Shown: one piece after another, positions 33,752-42,468 of the stretch | Position numbering within the stretch: the first letter of the stretch is position 1 | Layout of the letters: every line of letters begins with the position of its first letter | Source: Streptomyces griseoviridis | GTDB taxonomy: Bacteria; Actinomycetota; Actinomycetes; Streptomycetales; Streptomycetaceae | Direction of reading: 5' to 3' | DNA length: 64,000 bases | Assembly (NCBI RefSeq): GCF_005222485.1 | Contig: NZ_CP029078.1 | Span: 6,387,501-6,451,500 of the forward strand | Notes under the pieces: model-generated | What the model was told of the DNA's origin: nothing | The model's input: the letters and a program-made list of their open reading frames with translations, nothing else | Database searches by the model: none | Made by a program: the position numbers and the translations under genes

Positions 33752-34708
33752 GTGACACGGCGAACCGACTGGGCCGAGTACGAGTACGCCCACCCGGACC
33801 CTCCGCGCGAGCGAGGCCGGGCGGGCGAGGGACGGCGGCGCCCCGCCGGGCCGGGCGGCGGCGACCTCTCCGAGGGGTACGAGGACGCCGGGACGCTCGG
33901 CAGGCACGAGGAGCCCATCCCGCATGAAGGCTCCGATCCGTACGCGGTCACGGGGGCTGGGTACGGATCGGACAGAGGTGACCGGGGCGCCGGGGGCGCC
34001 GGGGGGCACGGGGGTGACCGCGGCGAAGATCCGGAGTCCGGGGGCACCCCGGCGGGCGACGGCCCCGGCCGCCGCGCGCGGCGAGGCGGCCGCGGCTCCC
34101 GTACGGCGGGCGGTTCCCGCGGGCGCGGCGAGTGGCGCCGCGGTGAACCGTCCGGTGAGGACGGCGACCCCTCCCCCTCGTCGAGGGCCGGGCGGGAGGA
34201 GTCACCGGCGGACCCGGTGGAGCGGGCACGGGCGATCTGTCTGCGCCTGCTCACCGGGACCCCGCGCACCCGCAAGCAGCTCGCGGACGCCCTGCGCAAG
34301 CGGGAGATCCCTGACGAGGCCGCCGAGGAGGTGCTGTCCCGGTTCGAGGAGGTCGGGCTGATCAACGACGGTGCCTTCGCGGACGCCTGGGTGGAGTCAC
34401 GGCACCACGGCCGGGGCCTCGCCCGGCGGGCGCTCGCCCGGGAGCTGAGGACCAAGGGTGTCGACTCCTCGCTGATCGACGAAGCCGTCTCCCAGCTCGA
34501 CACCGAACAGGAAGAGGCGACGGCGAAGGAACTCGTCGCCCGGAAACTGCGCTCCACCCGTGGCCTCGACCGCGACCGACGGCTGCGCCGCCTCGCCGGC
34601 ATGCTCGCCCGCAAGGGCTACTCGGAGGGCATGGCCCTACGGGTGGTCAGACAGGCGCTGGAGGAAGAGGGCGAGGAGACGGAGTTCCTCGACGGCGAGG
34701 GAAGCTGA
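33752..34708 (+). CDS. recX: RecA regulatory protein RecX, with a long N-terminal extension
   Basis: 318 residues. The RecX core is residues about 150-315 (three-helix repeats: ARAICLRLLTGTPRTRKQLADALRKREIP, FEEVGLINDGAFADAWVESR, RLAGMLARKGYSEGMALRVV). RecX binds RecA filaments and limits them. The first 145 residues are a Gly/Arg-rich, probably disordered extension longer than in most families but usual for Streptomyces. The GTG start 3 nt after the recA stop indicates coupled expression. Confidence 0.93.
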   Translation: MTRRTDWAEYEYAHPDPPRERGRAGEGRRRPAGPGGGDLSEGYEDAGTLGRHEEPIPHEGSDPYAVTGAGYGSDRGDRGAGGAGGHGGDRGEDPESGGTPAGDGPGRRARRGGRGSRTAGGSRGRGEWRRGEPSGEDGDPSPSSRAGREESPADPVERARAICLRLLTGTPRTRKQLADALRKREIPDEAAEEVLSRFEEVGLINDGAFADAWVESRHHGRGLARRALARELRTKGVDSSLIDEAVSQLDTEQEEATAKELVARKLRSTRGLDRDRRLRRLAGMLARKGYSEGMALRVVRQALEEEGEETEFLDGEGS

Positions 34709-34774
34709 GGGAACTAGGCGGGGAACTGAGCGGGGAACAGGGGGAGTTGGAGGGGACGCGGGACCGCGAGAGTG

Positions 34775-34830
34775 CGGGAGCGAAGGAGCGAAGGAGCGAA
34801 GGAGCGCGGGAGCACAGGGGTGCGGGAGCG
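34775..34830. repeat. 8-bp tandem repeat between recX and the rhodanese gene
   Basis: Copies of GAGCGAAG/GAGCGCGG in tandem within the 164-bp convergent gap. No clear terminator hairpin was seen apart from these purine-rich repeats. Confidence 0.7.
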
Positions 34831-34872
34831 AGGGGAGGTTCGGCCCTCCCCGGGTCCCTCTCCTCGTCGCCC

Positions 34873-35265
34873 TCAGGCTTCCGTCACCGGCAGTCCCTCC
34901 GCGCGCCAGGCCTGGAAGCCTCCGATCAGGTCCGTCGCCCTCCGCAGGCCCAGCTGACGCAGCGACGCGACCGCCAGGCTGGACGCGTAGCCCTCGTTGC
35001 AGATCACCACGATCCGCAGGTCGTGGCCGGTCGCCTCGGGGACGCGGTGGCTGCCCTGGGGGTCGAGGCGCCACTCCAGTTCGTTGCGCTCGATGATCAG
35101 CGCGCCGGGGATGACGCCGTCCCGGTCCCGCAGGGCCGCGTACCGGATGTCGACCAGGAGCGCGTCGCCCGCCGTCGCGGCCTCGTGGGCCGGGCGGGGT
35201 GCTATTCGCTCGTAGGTGGCACGCACCCGCTCCAGCAGCTCGTCGATGCCAGGGGGCCGTGTCAC
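34873..35265 (-). CDS. Rhodanese-like sulfurtransferase domain protein
   Basis: A single rhodanese domain of 130 residues: LLVDIRYAALRDRDGVIPGALIIERNELEWRLDP, then the active-site loop with Cys in VVICNEGYASSLAV, and DLIGGFQAWRAEGLPV at the end. It moves sulfane sulfur, with the active Cys carrying a persulfide. The loop CNEGYAS replaces the more usual CxxGxRS and is common in Streptomyces homologues paired with cysteine dioxygenase. The GTG start overlaps the stop of the dioxygenase gene (GTGA), so the two act as one operon under a cysteine leader. Confidence 0.9.
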   Translation of the reverse strand: MTRPPGIDELLERVRATYERIAPRPAHEAATAGDALLVDIRYAALRDRDGVIPGALIIERNELEWRLDPQGSHRVPEATGHDLRIVVICNEGYASSLAVASLRQLGLRRATDLIGGFQAWRAEGLPVTEA

Positions 35266-36272
35266 TGCCAGTCCTGCGGGCGCTCGACGTGCTCCAGGCG
35301 CAGGACCGGGCCGGTGCGGCTGTAGCGGCGGATCTGGGGGAGCGGCGGGTAGTAGGCGTGCACGGAGATCGCGTGCTCGTCGGCGGACTCGTTGAGGACC
35401 TCGTGGACATGGTGGCGGCCGAAGGCCCGGCCCTGGCCGGCCGGCAGTCGGCGTTCGCGGTCCACGCCGTCGTCCAATTCCAGGGTCTTCCAGCCGTCGG
35501 CGGGCAGCCGGGCGGCGAGCGAGTGCTCCTTCAGCTCGCCGGACGCCGTCAGGAAGGCGCCGACGGACTCCGCGTGGTCGTGCCAGCCGGTGCCGGTGCC
35601 GGGCGGCCAGCCGATGAGCCACGCCTCGCTGCCGCCGGGGCCTTCGAGACGCACCCAGGTGCGGCCCTCGGGGTCGAGCGGGAGGGAGGCGATCAGCTCG
35701 GCGTCGGCGGCGCTGCGGCGGACGAAGTCGAGCAGGTCGGCCTGGGTGGGCGGAGCGGAGACGGGCGCGGCCGATGCGGGGGTCGTGACCGTGCCGTTAG
35801 CGGCGGTGCCCGAAGCCACGGCCCCACCGGCTCCTCGCCCGGCCGCTCCGGAAGCCCCGGTGGCGGCGGCGGTGACGGTGACCGTCGCCCCGGCAGCCCC
35901 GGCAGCCCCGGCAGCCCCGGCAGCCCCGGCAGCCCCGGAGGCCGCCGGGACAGCAGCGGCCCGCCCCGCCCCAGCAGCCCCGCCGCCGGGCCCGGAGACC
36001 GTGGACGGAGGCGTGGCGACGGACGACGGAGCCGCAACGGACGACGGCGTGGAACGGGACCACGGCGCCGAGCCGGACGACGGCGCGGGGCCAGGCGTCG
36101 CCGCGGAGCCGGACGTCGCCGCGGAGCCGGATGTCGGCCCGGACCCAGGCGTCGGCGCGGAGCCGGACGACGGCGTGGCGGCGGGAGATGCCACCGGGGC
36201 GGCAGGCGACGCCGCGAGGGAAGGCGGCACCTCGGCGGAATTCGGCGTCGAGACAGACGAAGGCACAGACAT
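35262..36272 (-). CDS. Cysteine dioxygenase type I with a low-complexity N-terminal extension
   Basis: About 336 residues. The cupin core (about 170-336) has the iron ligands His231 and His233 (GWHDHAESVGAF) and a third His in the HHVHEVLN segment (288 or 290), plus SVHAYYPPLP near the end as in type I enzymes. It oxidises cysteine to cysteine sulfinate. The first about 165 residues are Ala/Ser/Pro/Gly/Thr repeats (GAAGAAGAA, SGSAATSGSA) not needed for the fold. The ATG at 36272 follows AGGACGG. A start nearer the core would be normal length, but none with a good ribosome site was found. A cysteine-rich leader peptide lies 80 bp upstream. Confidence 0.88.
   Translation of the reverse strand: MSVPSSVSTPNSAEVPPSLAASPAAPVASPAATPSSGSAPTPGSGPTSGSAATSGSAATPGPAPSSGSAPWSRSTPSSVAAPSSVATPPSTVSGPGGGAAGAGRAAAVPAASGAAGAAGAAGAAGAAGATVTVTAAATGASGAAGRGAGGAVASGTAANGTVTTPASAAPVSAPPTQADLLDFVRRSAADAELIASLPLDPEGRTWVRLEGPGGSEAWLIGWPPGTGTGWHDHAESVGAFLTASGELKEHSLAARLPADGWKTLELDDGVDRERRLPAGQGRAFGRHHVHEVLNESADEHAISVHAYYPPLPQIRRYSRTGPVLRLEHVERPQDWQ
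35880..36190. repeat. 9-bp and related tandem repeats in the 5' part of the cysteine dioxygenase gene
   Basis: About six copies of GGCAGCCCC (about 35889-35940) and a family of GGAGCCGGA-type repeats (about 36050-36180). They code in frame for the Ala-Gly and Ser-Gly-Ser-Ala tracts of the extension. Confidence 0.8.
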
Positions 36273-36352
36273 GGGGACCGTCCTGATGAGCGTTCGCGGA
36301 CAGCGCGCCATCGCCACGCGGGCGGGCACGCCGAGAAGAGAAGGATGCGAAA

Positions 36353-36400
36353 TCAGCAGGACGGGCGACACACGCAGCCCGCATAGCGGACGAGGTCCAT
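36353..36400 (-). CDS. Cysteine-rich attenuator leader peptide upstream of the cysteine dioxygenase operon
   Basis: A 15-codon reading frame, MDLVRYAGCVCRPSC, with three Cys codons (9, 11, 15), the last directly before the stop. The site GGAGGG lies 5 nt before the ATG. The VDLVR...C.C pattern matches the family of small actinobacterial leader peptides placed before sulfur-metabolism genes. Stalling at Cys codons when cysteinyl-tRNA is scarce would alter folding of the 80-nt stretch to the dioxygenase start. The link to attenuation is inference. Confidence 0.75.
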   Translation of the reverse strand: MDLVRYAGCVCRPSC

Positions 36401-36446
36401 ATGGACCCTCCGCCACAGGCGCACACAGGTGTCGGTCACGATCCGG

Positions 36447-36475
36447 AGTGAACCATGACGGCCCACACCGGTCAA
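36447..36475 (-). promoter_or_regulatory. Candidate promoter of the leader peptide-cysteine dioxygenase operon
   Basis: On the minus strand TTGACC, a 17-bp spacer, then TTCACT. The predicted start is near 36440, about 40 nt before the leader peptide ATG. Confidence 0.45.
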
Positions 36476-36510
36476 CTCACCGTCACCATGTGGACCACGT
36501 GACGACCGCA

Positions 36511-37100
36511 CAGTGACGGTGGGCGGGAATCTCAGCGGGAGCCCGCGGTCGCCTCCGTCGTTTCCTGGGTCGTGGTCCCCGCCTCCGAGGGGGCGGGTGG
36601 CGGGCCGCCGAGGGGGGCGTCGGCTTCCATCCACCGTCACCAGGCGGACCGACCGCGTGAGGACCCCACAGTGACGGTGGGCGGGAATCTCAGCGGGAGC
36701 CCGCGGTCGCCTGCGTCGTTTCCTGGGCCGTGGTCCCCGCCTCCGAGGGGGCGGGTGGCGGGCCGCCGAGGGGGCGTCGGCTTCCCCGTCCACCGTCACC
36801 ATGTGGATCGGCCGCGTGAGGACCCCACAGTGACGGTGGTCTGGAATCTCAGCGGGAGCCTGCGGTCGCCCGCGTCGTTTCCTGGGCCCGTGGTCCCCGC
36901 CTCCGAGGGCCGGGTGGCCGGCCGCCGAGGGTGGCCTCGGCCGTCGTCCACCGTCACCAGGTGGACCGACCGCGTGGCGACCCCACAGTGACGGTGGGGC
37001 GGGAATCTCAGCGGGACCCCGCGGTCGCCTCCGTCGTTTCCTGGGTCGTGGTCCCCGCCTCCGAGGGGGCAGGCGGTGGGCCGCCGAGGGTGGCTTCGGC
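36511..37100. repeat. 158-bp tandem repeat, four copies, grown from the monooxygenase 3' end
   Basis: The marker CAGTGACGGT starts at 36511, 36669, 36828 and 36986, so the period is 158-159 bp. Each unit holds an inverted repeat (CCACCGTCAC ... GTGACGGTGG) and a 90-bp block equal to the last codons of the monooxygenase gene, which ends at 37008 inside the fourth copy. The three outer copies carry small indels and substitutions. The 607-bp stretch between the leader peptide and the gene holds nothing else except the promoter above. Confidence 0.9.
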
Positions 37101-38639
37101 CGCCGTGTACAGGTCGGCCGGGCGGACGCCGTTCAGGGCCGTCACGAGATGGCCGTCGGGGCGGATCAGCAGGACGCTGTGGGCGGCGGCGCCCGGGTAT
37201 TCCTCGGAGACCAGCAGTTCGGCGGGGTGCGGCAGGGCCGCCACCGCGGCCGCCAGCCGGGGCATGATCCCGGCGGTCACCCAGTGCTTGCGGTCCCACA
37301 CCCCGGTGCCCGGCGCGATCAGCACCACCAGCAGCGCCCCGCGCCCGAGCCGGTCGCGCAGCCGGACGAACGAGCCGTCCTCCGCCGTCACGCGGACGTC
37401 CTCGACGGGCGCACCGGCCGGTGTGTCGACCGGCACCTCGCCCTCCAGGTCCTGGGGCGCGAGCGGTGAGGACGCGTAGCCGCCGGGGACGCCGAGCGGC
37501 CCGTGTCCGAGGTGGCCGTCGACGAGGAGCCCTTCGTGGCCGCGGCCCGAGCCCGGCACGTAGGAGCGCAGCCCGCCGCCCCCGCGCAGCAGCGGCAGCG
37601 ACTGGTCGGTGGCGCGCAGCCGGGCGGCGACCACCGCCCGCCGTTCCGTCTGGTAGCTGTCGAGCAGCGCCTCGTGCGGCCCGTGGTGCCAGGCGAGCGC
37701 CAGTTTCCAGGCGAGGTTGTCGGCGTCCCTGAGCCCCTCGTCGAGGCCCTGGGTGCCGAGCGCGCCGAGCAGGTGGGCGGCGTCCCCGGCGAGGAAGACC
37801 CGCCCGGCCCGCCAGCGCCTGGCCAGCCGGTGGTGCACGGTGTGGACGCCGGTGTCGAGGAGTTCGTAGGGCGGGGTGGGGCCGCCGGTCCAGCCGGCCA
37901 GGGTCTCGCGGACCCGGGTCAGCAGCAGTTCGGGGGTGACCAGGTCCTTGCCGGGCGGCAGCAGCCAGTCGAGGCGCCACACGCCGTCGGGCAGCGGGCG
38001 TCCGACGACCTCGCCCGCCGACGGGCCCGAGGTCCGCCAGGGAGGCGCGCGGTGCAGCAACGCCTGATCGGGCCAGGGCAGTTCGGTGCGCAGGGCGGCG
38101 ACGGCGTGACGTTCCACCGCGGTCCGCCCGGGGAAGCGGATGTCCTGGAGCTTGCGGACCGTCGAGCGGGGGCCGTCGCACCCCACCAGGTAGCTGCCGC
38201 GCCACCAGGTGCCGCCCGCGCCGCGGGTGTGGGCGGTGACCCCTGACGGTTCCTGTTCGACGGTGTCGAGGCGGCTGTCGGGGGCGATGGCGGCGAGCCG
38301 TTCGCCCGCGAGCGCGTGGCGCAGGGCGCCGGTCAGCACGTGCTGCGCGATGTGCAGGGGCGCGGGTTCGTCGTCGTCGAAGGTGATCTCGCGCATCACC
38401 TGCTTGCGCCGCAGCGACCGCCATCCGGCCCAGCGGGTGCCTTCCTCGGACAGCGGTACCCCGGTGAGCCGTTCCAGCAGAGCGGCGGTGTCCTCGCGCA
38501 GCACGACGGTGCGCGCCGGGCGGGGTTCGTCGGTGCCCGTGGACTCGTCGAGCACGACGGAGGGCACCTCCTGGCGCGCCAGTGCCAGGGCGAGCGTCAG
38601 GCCGACGGGCCCCGCCCCGACGATGATCACCGGGTCCAC
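37008..38639 (-). CDS. FAD-dependent monooxygenase (PHBH/aromatic hydroxylase family)
   Basis: About 543 residues. It starts with the dinucleotide-binding motif VIIVGAGPVGLTLALALA, has the DG motif (VGCDGPRSTVRKL) and the FAD GD motif (FLAGDAAHLLGALGTQGLDEGLRDADNLAWKL), and ends in a thioredoxin-like C-terminal domain typical of class A flavin hydroxylases acting on polyketides or phenols; rifampicin monooxygenase-like enzymes are close. The GTG at 38639 was chosen because a G-rich ribosome site precedes it and the FAD motif starts at once; a TTG 30 codons upstream is possible. The last about 30 residues are coded by the tandem-repeat unit. Confidence 0.88.
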   Translation of the reverse strand: MDPVIIVGAGPVGLTLALALARQEVPSVVLDESTGTDEPRPARTVVLREDTAALLERLTGVPLSEEGTRWAGWRSLRRKQVMREITFDDDEPAPLHIAQHVLTGALRHALAGERLAAIAPDSRLDTVEQEPSGVTAHTRGAGGTWWRGSYLVGCDGPRSTVRKLQDIRFPGRTAVERHAVAALRTELPWPDQALLHRAPPWRTSGPSAGEVVGRPLPDGVWRLDWLLPPGKDLVTPELLLTRVRETLAGWTGGPTPPYELLDTGVHTVHHRLARRWRAGRVFLAGDAAHLLGALGTQGLDEGLRDADNLAWKLALAWHHGPHEALLDSYQTERRAVVAARLRATDQSLPLLRGGGGLRSYVPGSGRGHEGLLVDGHLGHGPLGVPGGYASSPLAPQDLEGEVPVDTPAGAPVEDVRVTAEDGSFVRLRDRLGRGALLVVLIAPGTGVWDRKHWVTAGIMPRLAAAVAALPHPAELLVSEEYPGAAAHSVLLIRPDGHLVTALNGVRPADLYTAAEATLGGPPPAPSEAGTTTQETTEATAGSR

Positions 38640-38814
38640 GGCGTGGCGCCCCCCGCCCGTGACGGCGTCCTGACGGACGTATGTGAACAGGAAGTTGGAG
38701 CGGGGTGCACGATCACAGAACGTATGCAACCCACTGCCGGTGCCCGCGTCAAGCGACGCTCTCGTCCGGTGCGCCGGACCGCGCCACCGGACCGCCGCAC
38801 TCCTGGGACGTGGG

Positions 38815-38858
38815 ACGACGCGGGGGACGACAGTGTCGACCGTCGTCCCCCGCGTCGT
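38815..38858 (-). terminator. Terminator of the gluABCD operon
   Basis: A perfect 17-bp stem (ACGACGCGGGGGACGAC and its complement) around a 10-nt loop, 42 bp after the gluD stop. It can act in both directions. The rest of the 260-bp gap to 38640 must hold the monooxygenase promoter. Confidence 0.85.
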
Positions 38859-38899
38859 GCGACCGGCGCCCCGCGCGCCGCGCCTGACCGTCCGTCAGC

Positions 38900-39784
38900 T
38901 CATACGGTGGTGCCCGCGGCGCCCTGGAGCGAGGCGTCGTCGGCGCTCAGCACCGCGCCCGAGGACTTCTTGCGGTTGCGCAGCCGCTTCTCCAGCCAGC
39001 CCGCGAAGGTCGTGAGGCTGAAGTTGAGGGCCACGAAGATCACCGCGACGACCGTGAAGCTGGCGATCGTGTTGGCGCCGTAGTAGCCGGACATGGTGTT
39101 GGCGGAGGCGAGCAGTTCGGGGAAGGTGAGGACGGCGCCGCCGAGCGCGGTGTCCTTCACGACGACGACGAGCTGGCTGACGATGGCCGGGAGCATCGCC
39201 GTGACCGCCTGCGGCAGCAGGATCGACACCATGGTCTGGGTCTTGCGCAGCCCGATCGCGTGCGCCGCCTCGGTCTGGCCCTTGGGCAGGGACAGGATGC
39301 CCGCCCGGACGATCTCGGCGAGCACCGAGGCGTTGTAGAGCACCAGGCCCGTGACGACCGCGTACAGCGGCCGGTCGTCCGAACTGACGCTGGAGTACTC
39401 GGAGTACAGGGCCAGGCCGAAGATCATCAGGATCAGGACCGGGATGGCCCGGAAGAACTCGACGACCGCGCCGACCGGCACCCTGACCCACCGGTGGTCG
39501 GAGAGCCGCGCTATGCCGAGCACCGCGCCGAGCGGCAGCGCGATCAGCATCGAGAGGGCCGCCGCGATCAGCGTGTTCTTCAGGCCGGGCAGGATGTACG
39601 TGGTCCACGCCTCGGTGCCGGAGAAGAACGGCTTCCACTTCTCCCAGTCCAGCTGGCCCTTGTCGGAGAGGCTGGCGTACACCCACCACAGGACGGCCGC
39701 GGCGGCGACCAGGAAGACGCCGGTGAGCAGGATGTTGCGCTGTTTCGCGCGCGGTCCCTGGGCGTCGTAGAGAACGGAACTCAT
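38900..39784 (-). CDS. gluD: Glutamate ABC transporter permease GluD
   Basis: A 294-residue His/Glu/Gln-type permease with about six membrane segments and the EAA loop VRAGILSLPKGQTEAAHAIGLRKTQ that contacts the ATPase. A cytoplasmic tail (KRLRNRKKSSGAVLSADD) follows. The ATG overlaps the gluC stop by 4 nt. It is the last gene of gluABCD, which imports glutamate. Confidence 0.95.
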   Translation of the reverse strand: MSSVLYDAQGPRAKQRNILLTGVFLVAAAAVLWWVYASLSDKGQLDWEKWKPFFSGTEAWTTYILPGLKNTLIAAALSMLIALPLGAVLGIARLSDHRWVRVPVGAVVEFFRAIPVLILMIFGLALYSEYSSVSSDDRPLYAVVTGLVLYNASVLAEIVRAGILSLPKGQTEAAHAIGLRKTQTMVSILLPQAVTAMLPAIVSQLVVVVKDTALGGAVLTFPELLASANTMSGYYGANTIASFTVVAVIFVALNFSLTTFAGWLEKRLRNRKKSSGAVLSADDASLQGAAGTTV

Positions 39785-40446
39785 CGCTTCACCGCCACCT
39801 TCTTGCCGACCCAGCCGAGGACCATGCCGGTCGGCAGCGTCAGGCACACGAATCCGAACGCGAAGACCGCGGAGATGAGGATCAGCTGGGCCTCGTTCTC
39901 GATCATCTTCTTCATCAGCGTCGCCGCCTCCGCGACACCGATCGCCGCGGCCACCGTGGTGTTCTTGGTCAGCGCGATGAGTACGTTGGTGAGCGGGCCC
40001 ACCACCGCGCGGAACGCCTGCGGCAGCACCACGAGGGACAGCACCTGGGTGAAGCTGAGGCCGATCGCCCGCGCCGCCTCCGCCTGGCCGACCGGGACCG
40101 TGTTGATGCCGGAGCGCAGCGCCTCGCACACGAACGCCGAGGTGTAGGCGATGAGGCCGAGCACCGCGAGCCGGAAGTTGATGGTGTCGAAGTCGTGGGC
40201 GCCCAGGCTGACGCCGAGCGTCTGGCTCAGGCCGAGCGACGTGAACAGGATGATCACGGTCAGCGGGATGTTCCGCACGACGTTGACGTAGCCGGTGGCG
40301 AACCCGCGCAGCAGCGGCACCGGGCCCACCCGCATCGCGGTCAGCACGGTTCCCCACACCAGGGAGCCGACGGCGGAGAGCAGGGTGAGCTGCACCGTCA
40401 CCCAGAAGGCTCCCAGCAGGTCATAACCTTCAAGAAAGTCGAACAC
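39781..40446 (-). CDS. gluC: Glutamate ABC transporter permease GluC
   Basis: About 221 residues, partner permease of GluD, with the EAA loop LRSGINTVPVGQAEAARAIGLSFTQ. Start choices are GTG 40446 (VFDFLEGYDLLGAFW, preceded by GGGAG at short spacing), GTG 40464 or TTG 40476; the first fits the family start best. Confidence 0.93.
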   Translation of the reverse strand: MFDFLEGYDLLGAFWVTVQLTLLSAVGSLVWGTVLTAMRVGPVPLLRGFATGYVNVVRNIPLTVIILFTSLGLSQTLGVSLGAHDFDTINFRLAVLGLIAYTSAFVCEALRSGINTVPVGQAEAARAIGLSFTQVLSLVVLPQAFRAVVGPLTNVLIALTKNTTVAAAIGVAEAATLMKKMIENEAQLILISAVFAFGFVCLTLPTGMVLGWVGKKVAVKR

Positions 40447-40522
40447 GTTCTCCCGCGCTTCCACGAGTGGGTCCAACCCGCGGTGCGCCGCCGCGGCGGA
40501 CGGCGCACCGGTCGGGTCCTGG

Positions 40523-41356
40523 TCAGCTCTTGATGTCGCCGATCTTCGGCGCGGGGTCGTTCTTGTAGTTGGCGGGGCCGAAGTTCTTGTCCACCGTCTT
40601 CTGCCAGGTGCCGTCGGAGACCATGGCCTCGAGCGCGGTGTTGATCTTCGCCTTGAGGTCGCTGCCCTTCTTGACGCCGATGCCGTAGTTCTCGTTCGTC
40701 ATCTTCAGGCCGGCGAGCTTGAACTTGCCCTTGAACTGGGACTGCGAGGCGTACCCGGCGAGGATCGAGTCGTCGGTGGTCAGGGCGTCGATGGCGCCGT
40801 TCTGCAGACCGGTCAGGCAGGCCGAGTAGGTCGGGTAGTTCTGCAGGTCGGCCTTGGGCGCCAGCTTGTCCTTGATGTTCTGCGCGGACGTCGAGCCGGT
40901 CACCGAACACAGCTTCTTGCTGTTGAGGTCGGTGGCCGCCTTGATGGAGGAGTCGTCGGCGCGGACCAGGACGTCCTGGTGGGCCAGCAGGTACGGGCCC
41001 GCGAAGTCGACCTTCTCCTGGCGCTCGGGGGTGATCGAGTAGGAGGCGGCGATGAAGTCCACGTCACCGCGCTGGAGCATGGTCTCGCGGTCCTGGCTCT
41101 TGGACTCCTTCCAGTCGATCTGGCCGGCGTCGTAACCGAGCTTCTTGGCGACGTAGGTGGCGACGTCGACGTCGAAACCGGCGTATCCCTGCGGGGTCTT
41201 CTGGCCGATGCCGGGCTGGTCGAACTTGATGCCGATGGAGATCTTCTTCGACCCGCCCGAGCCCTTGTCGTCCTTGTCGCCCGAACCGCACGCGGTGGCG
41301 GCGACGGAGAGGGCGAGCACGGCGGCCGAGGCGGCGGTGACCTTGCGGAGCTTCAT
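40523..41356 (-). CDS. gluB: Glutamate ABC transporter substrate-binding lipoprotein GluB
   Basis: A 277-residue solute-binding protein with signal peptide and lipobox (LSVAATAC, lipidated Cys23). The body has the family motifs GFDVDVATYVAKKLG, DFIAASYSITPERQEKVDFAGPY and GSTSAQNI. It binds glutamate outside the membrane and passes it to GluCD. It lies between gluA and gluC in the operon. Confidence 0.95.
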   Translation of the reverse strand: MKLRKVTAASAAVLALSVAATACGSGDKDDKGSGGSKKISIGIKFDQPGIGQKTPQGYAGFDVDVATYVAKKLGYDAGQIDWKESKSQDRETMLQRGDVDFIAASYSITPERQEKVDFAGPYLLAHQDVLVRADDSSIKAATDLNSKKLCSVTGSTSAQNIKDKLAPKADLQNYPTYSACLTGLQNGAIDALTTDDSILAGYASQSQFKGKFKLAGLKMTNENYGIGVKKGSDLKAKINTALEAMVSDGTWQKTVDKNFGPANYKNDPAPKIGDIKS

Positions 41357-41406
41357 GGTGAACGTCCTTTGGCTGGTGAAGGGATGGCGGCCGTGCGGGG
41401 CCTGGG

Positions 41407-42183
<777 letters not shown>

Positions 42184-42221
42184 CGCGATCAGGCTCCCGT
42201 CCTCCTCGGTTTCGGAGGACA

Positions 42222-42270
42222 GTAATGACCGGGTAATGCGAGAGTCATCACATCTGAGCGAGATCTGAGC
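42222..42270. promoter_or_regulatory. 11-bp-period direct repeats in the gluA-gluR divergent region
   Basis: GTAATG at 42222-42227 and 42233-42238, then ATCTGAGC at 42252-42259 and 42263-42270. Both pairs have an 11-bp period, one helical turn, as OmpR-type regulators bind. They lie 39-87 bp upstream of the gluA start, so they are candidate GluR sites. The remainder of the 285-bp region, nearer gluR, showed no clear promoter by eye. Confidence 0.5.
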
Positions 42271-42468
42271 ATCACGATCCGGTAGCGATCGGGCACCCGC
42301 GGTGGCCCCCGGGCGATCCGCTCGTATCGGGCGCATAACGGTAGGGCCGCGCAACCGGAACGCTCTTGACGGCGTCCTCGTCCATCAGCGTGACTGCGTG
42401 GGTGCACGCGCGCGTACGTGAGTTCTAGCCATGCCGTTCGTACGGCCGATGAACCGAAGGGGGCCCGG

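Noticed and set aside
36511..37007. Possible CRISPR-like array
   Set aside because: Units of 158 bp follow one another without unique spacers, and no cas genes are present. The unit equals the 3' end of the adjacent gene.
38640..38729. Start of the monooxygenase at TTG 38729
   Set aside because: The extra 30 residues have no family similarity and no ribosome site; the GTG at 38639 is preferred.
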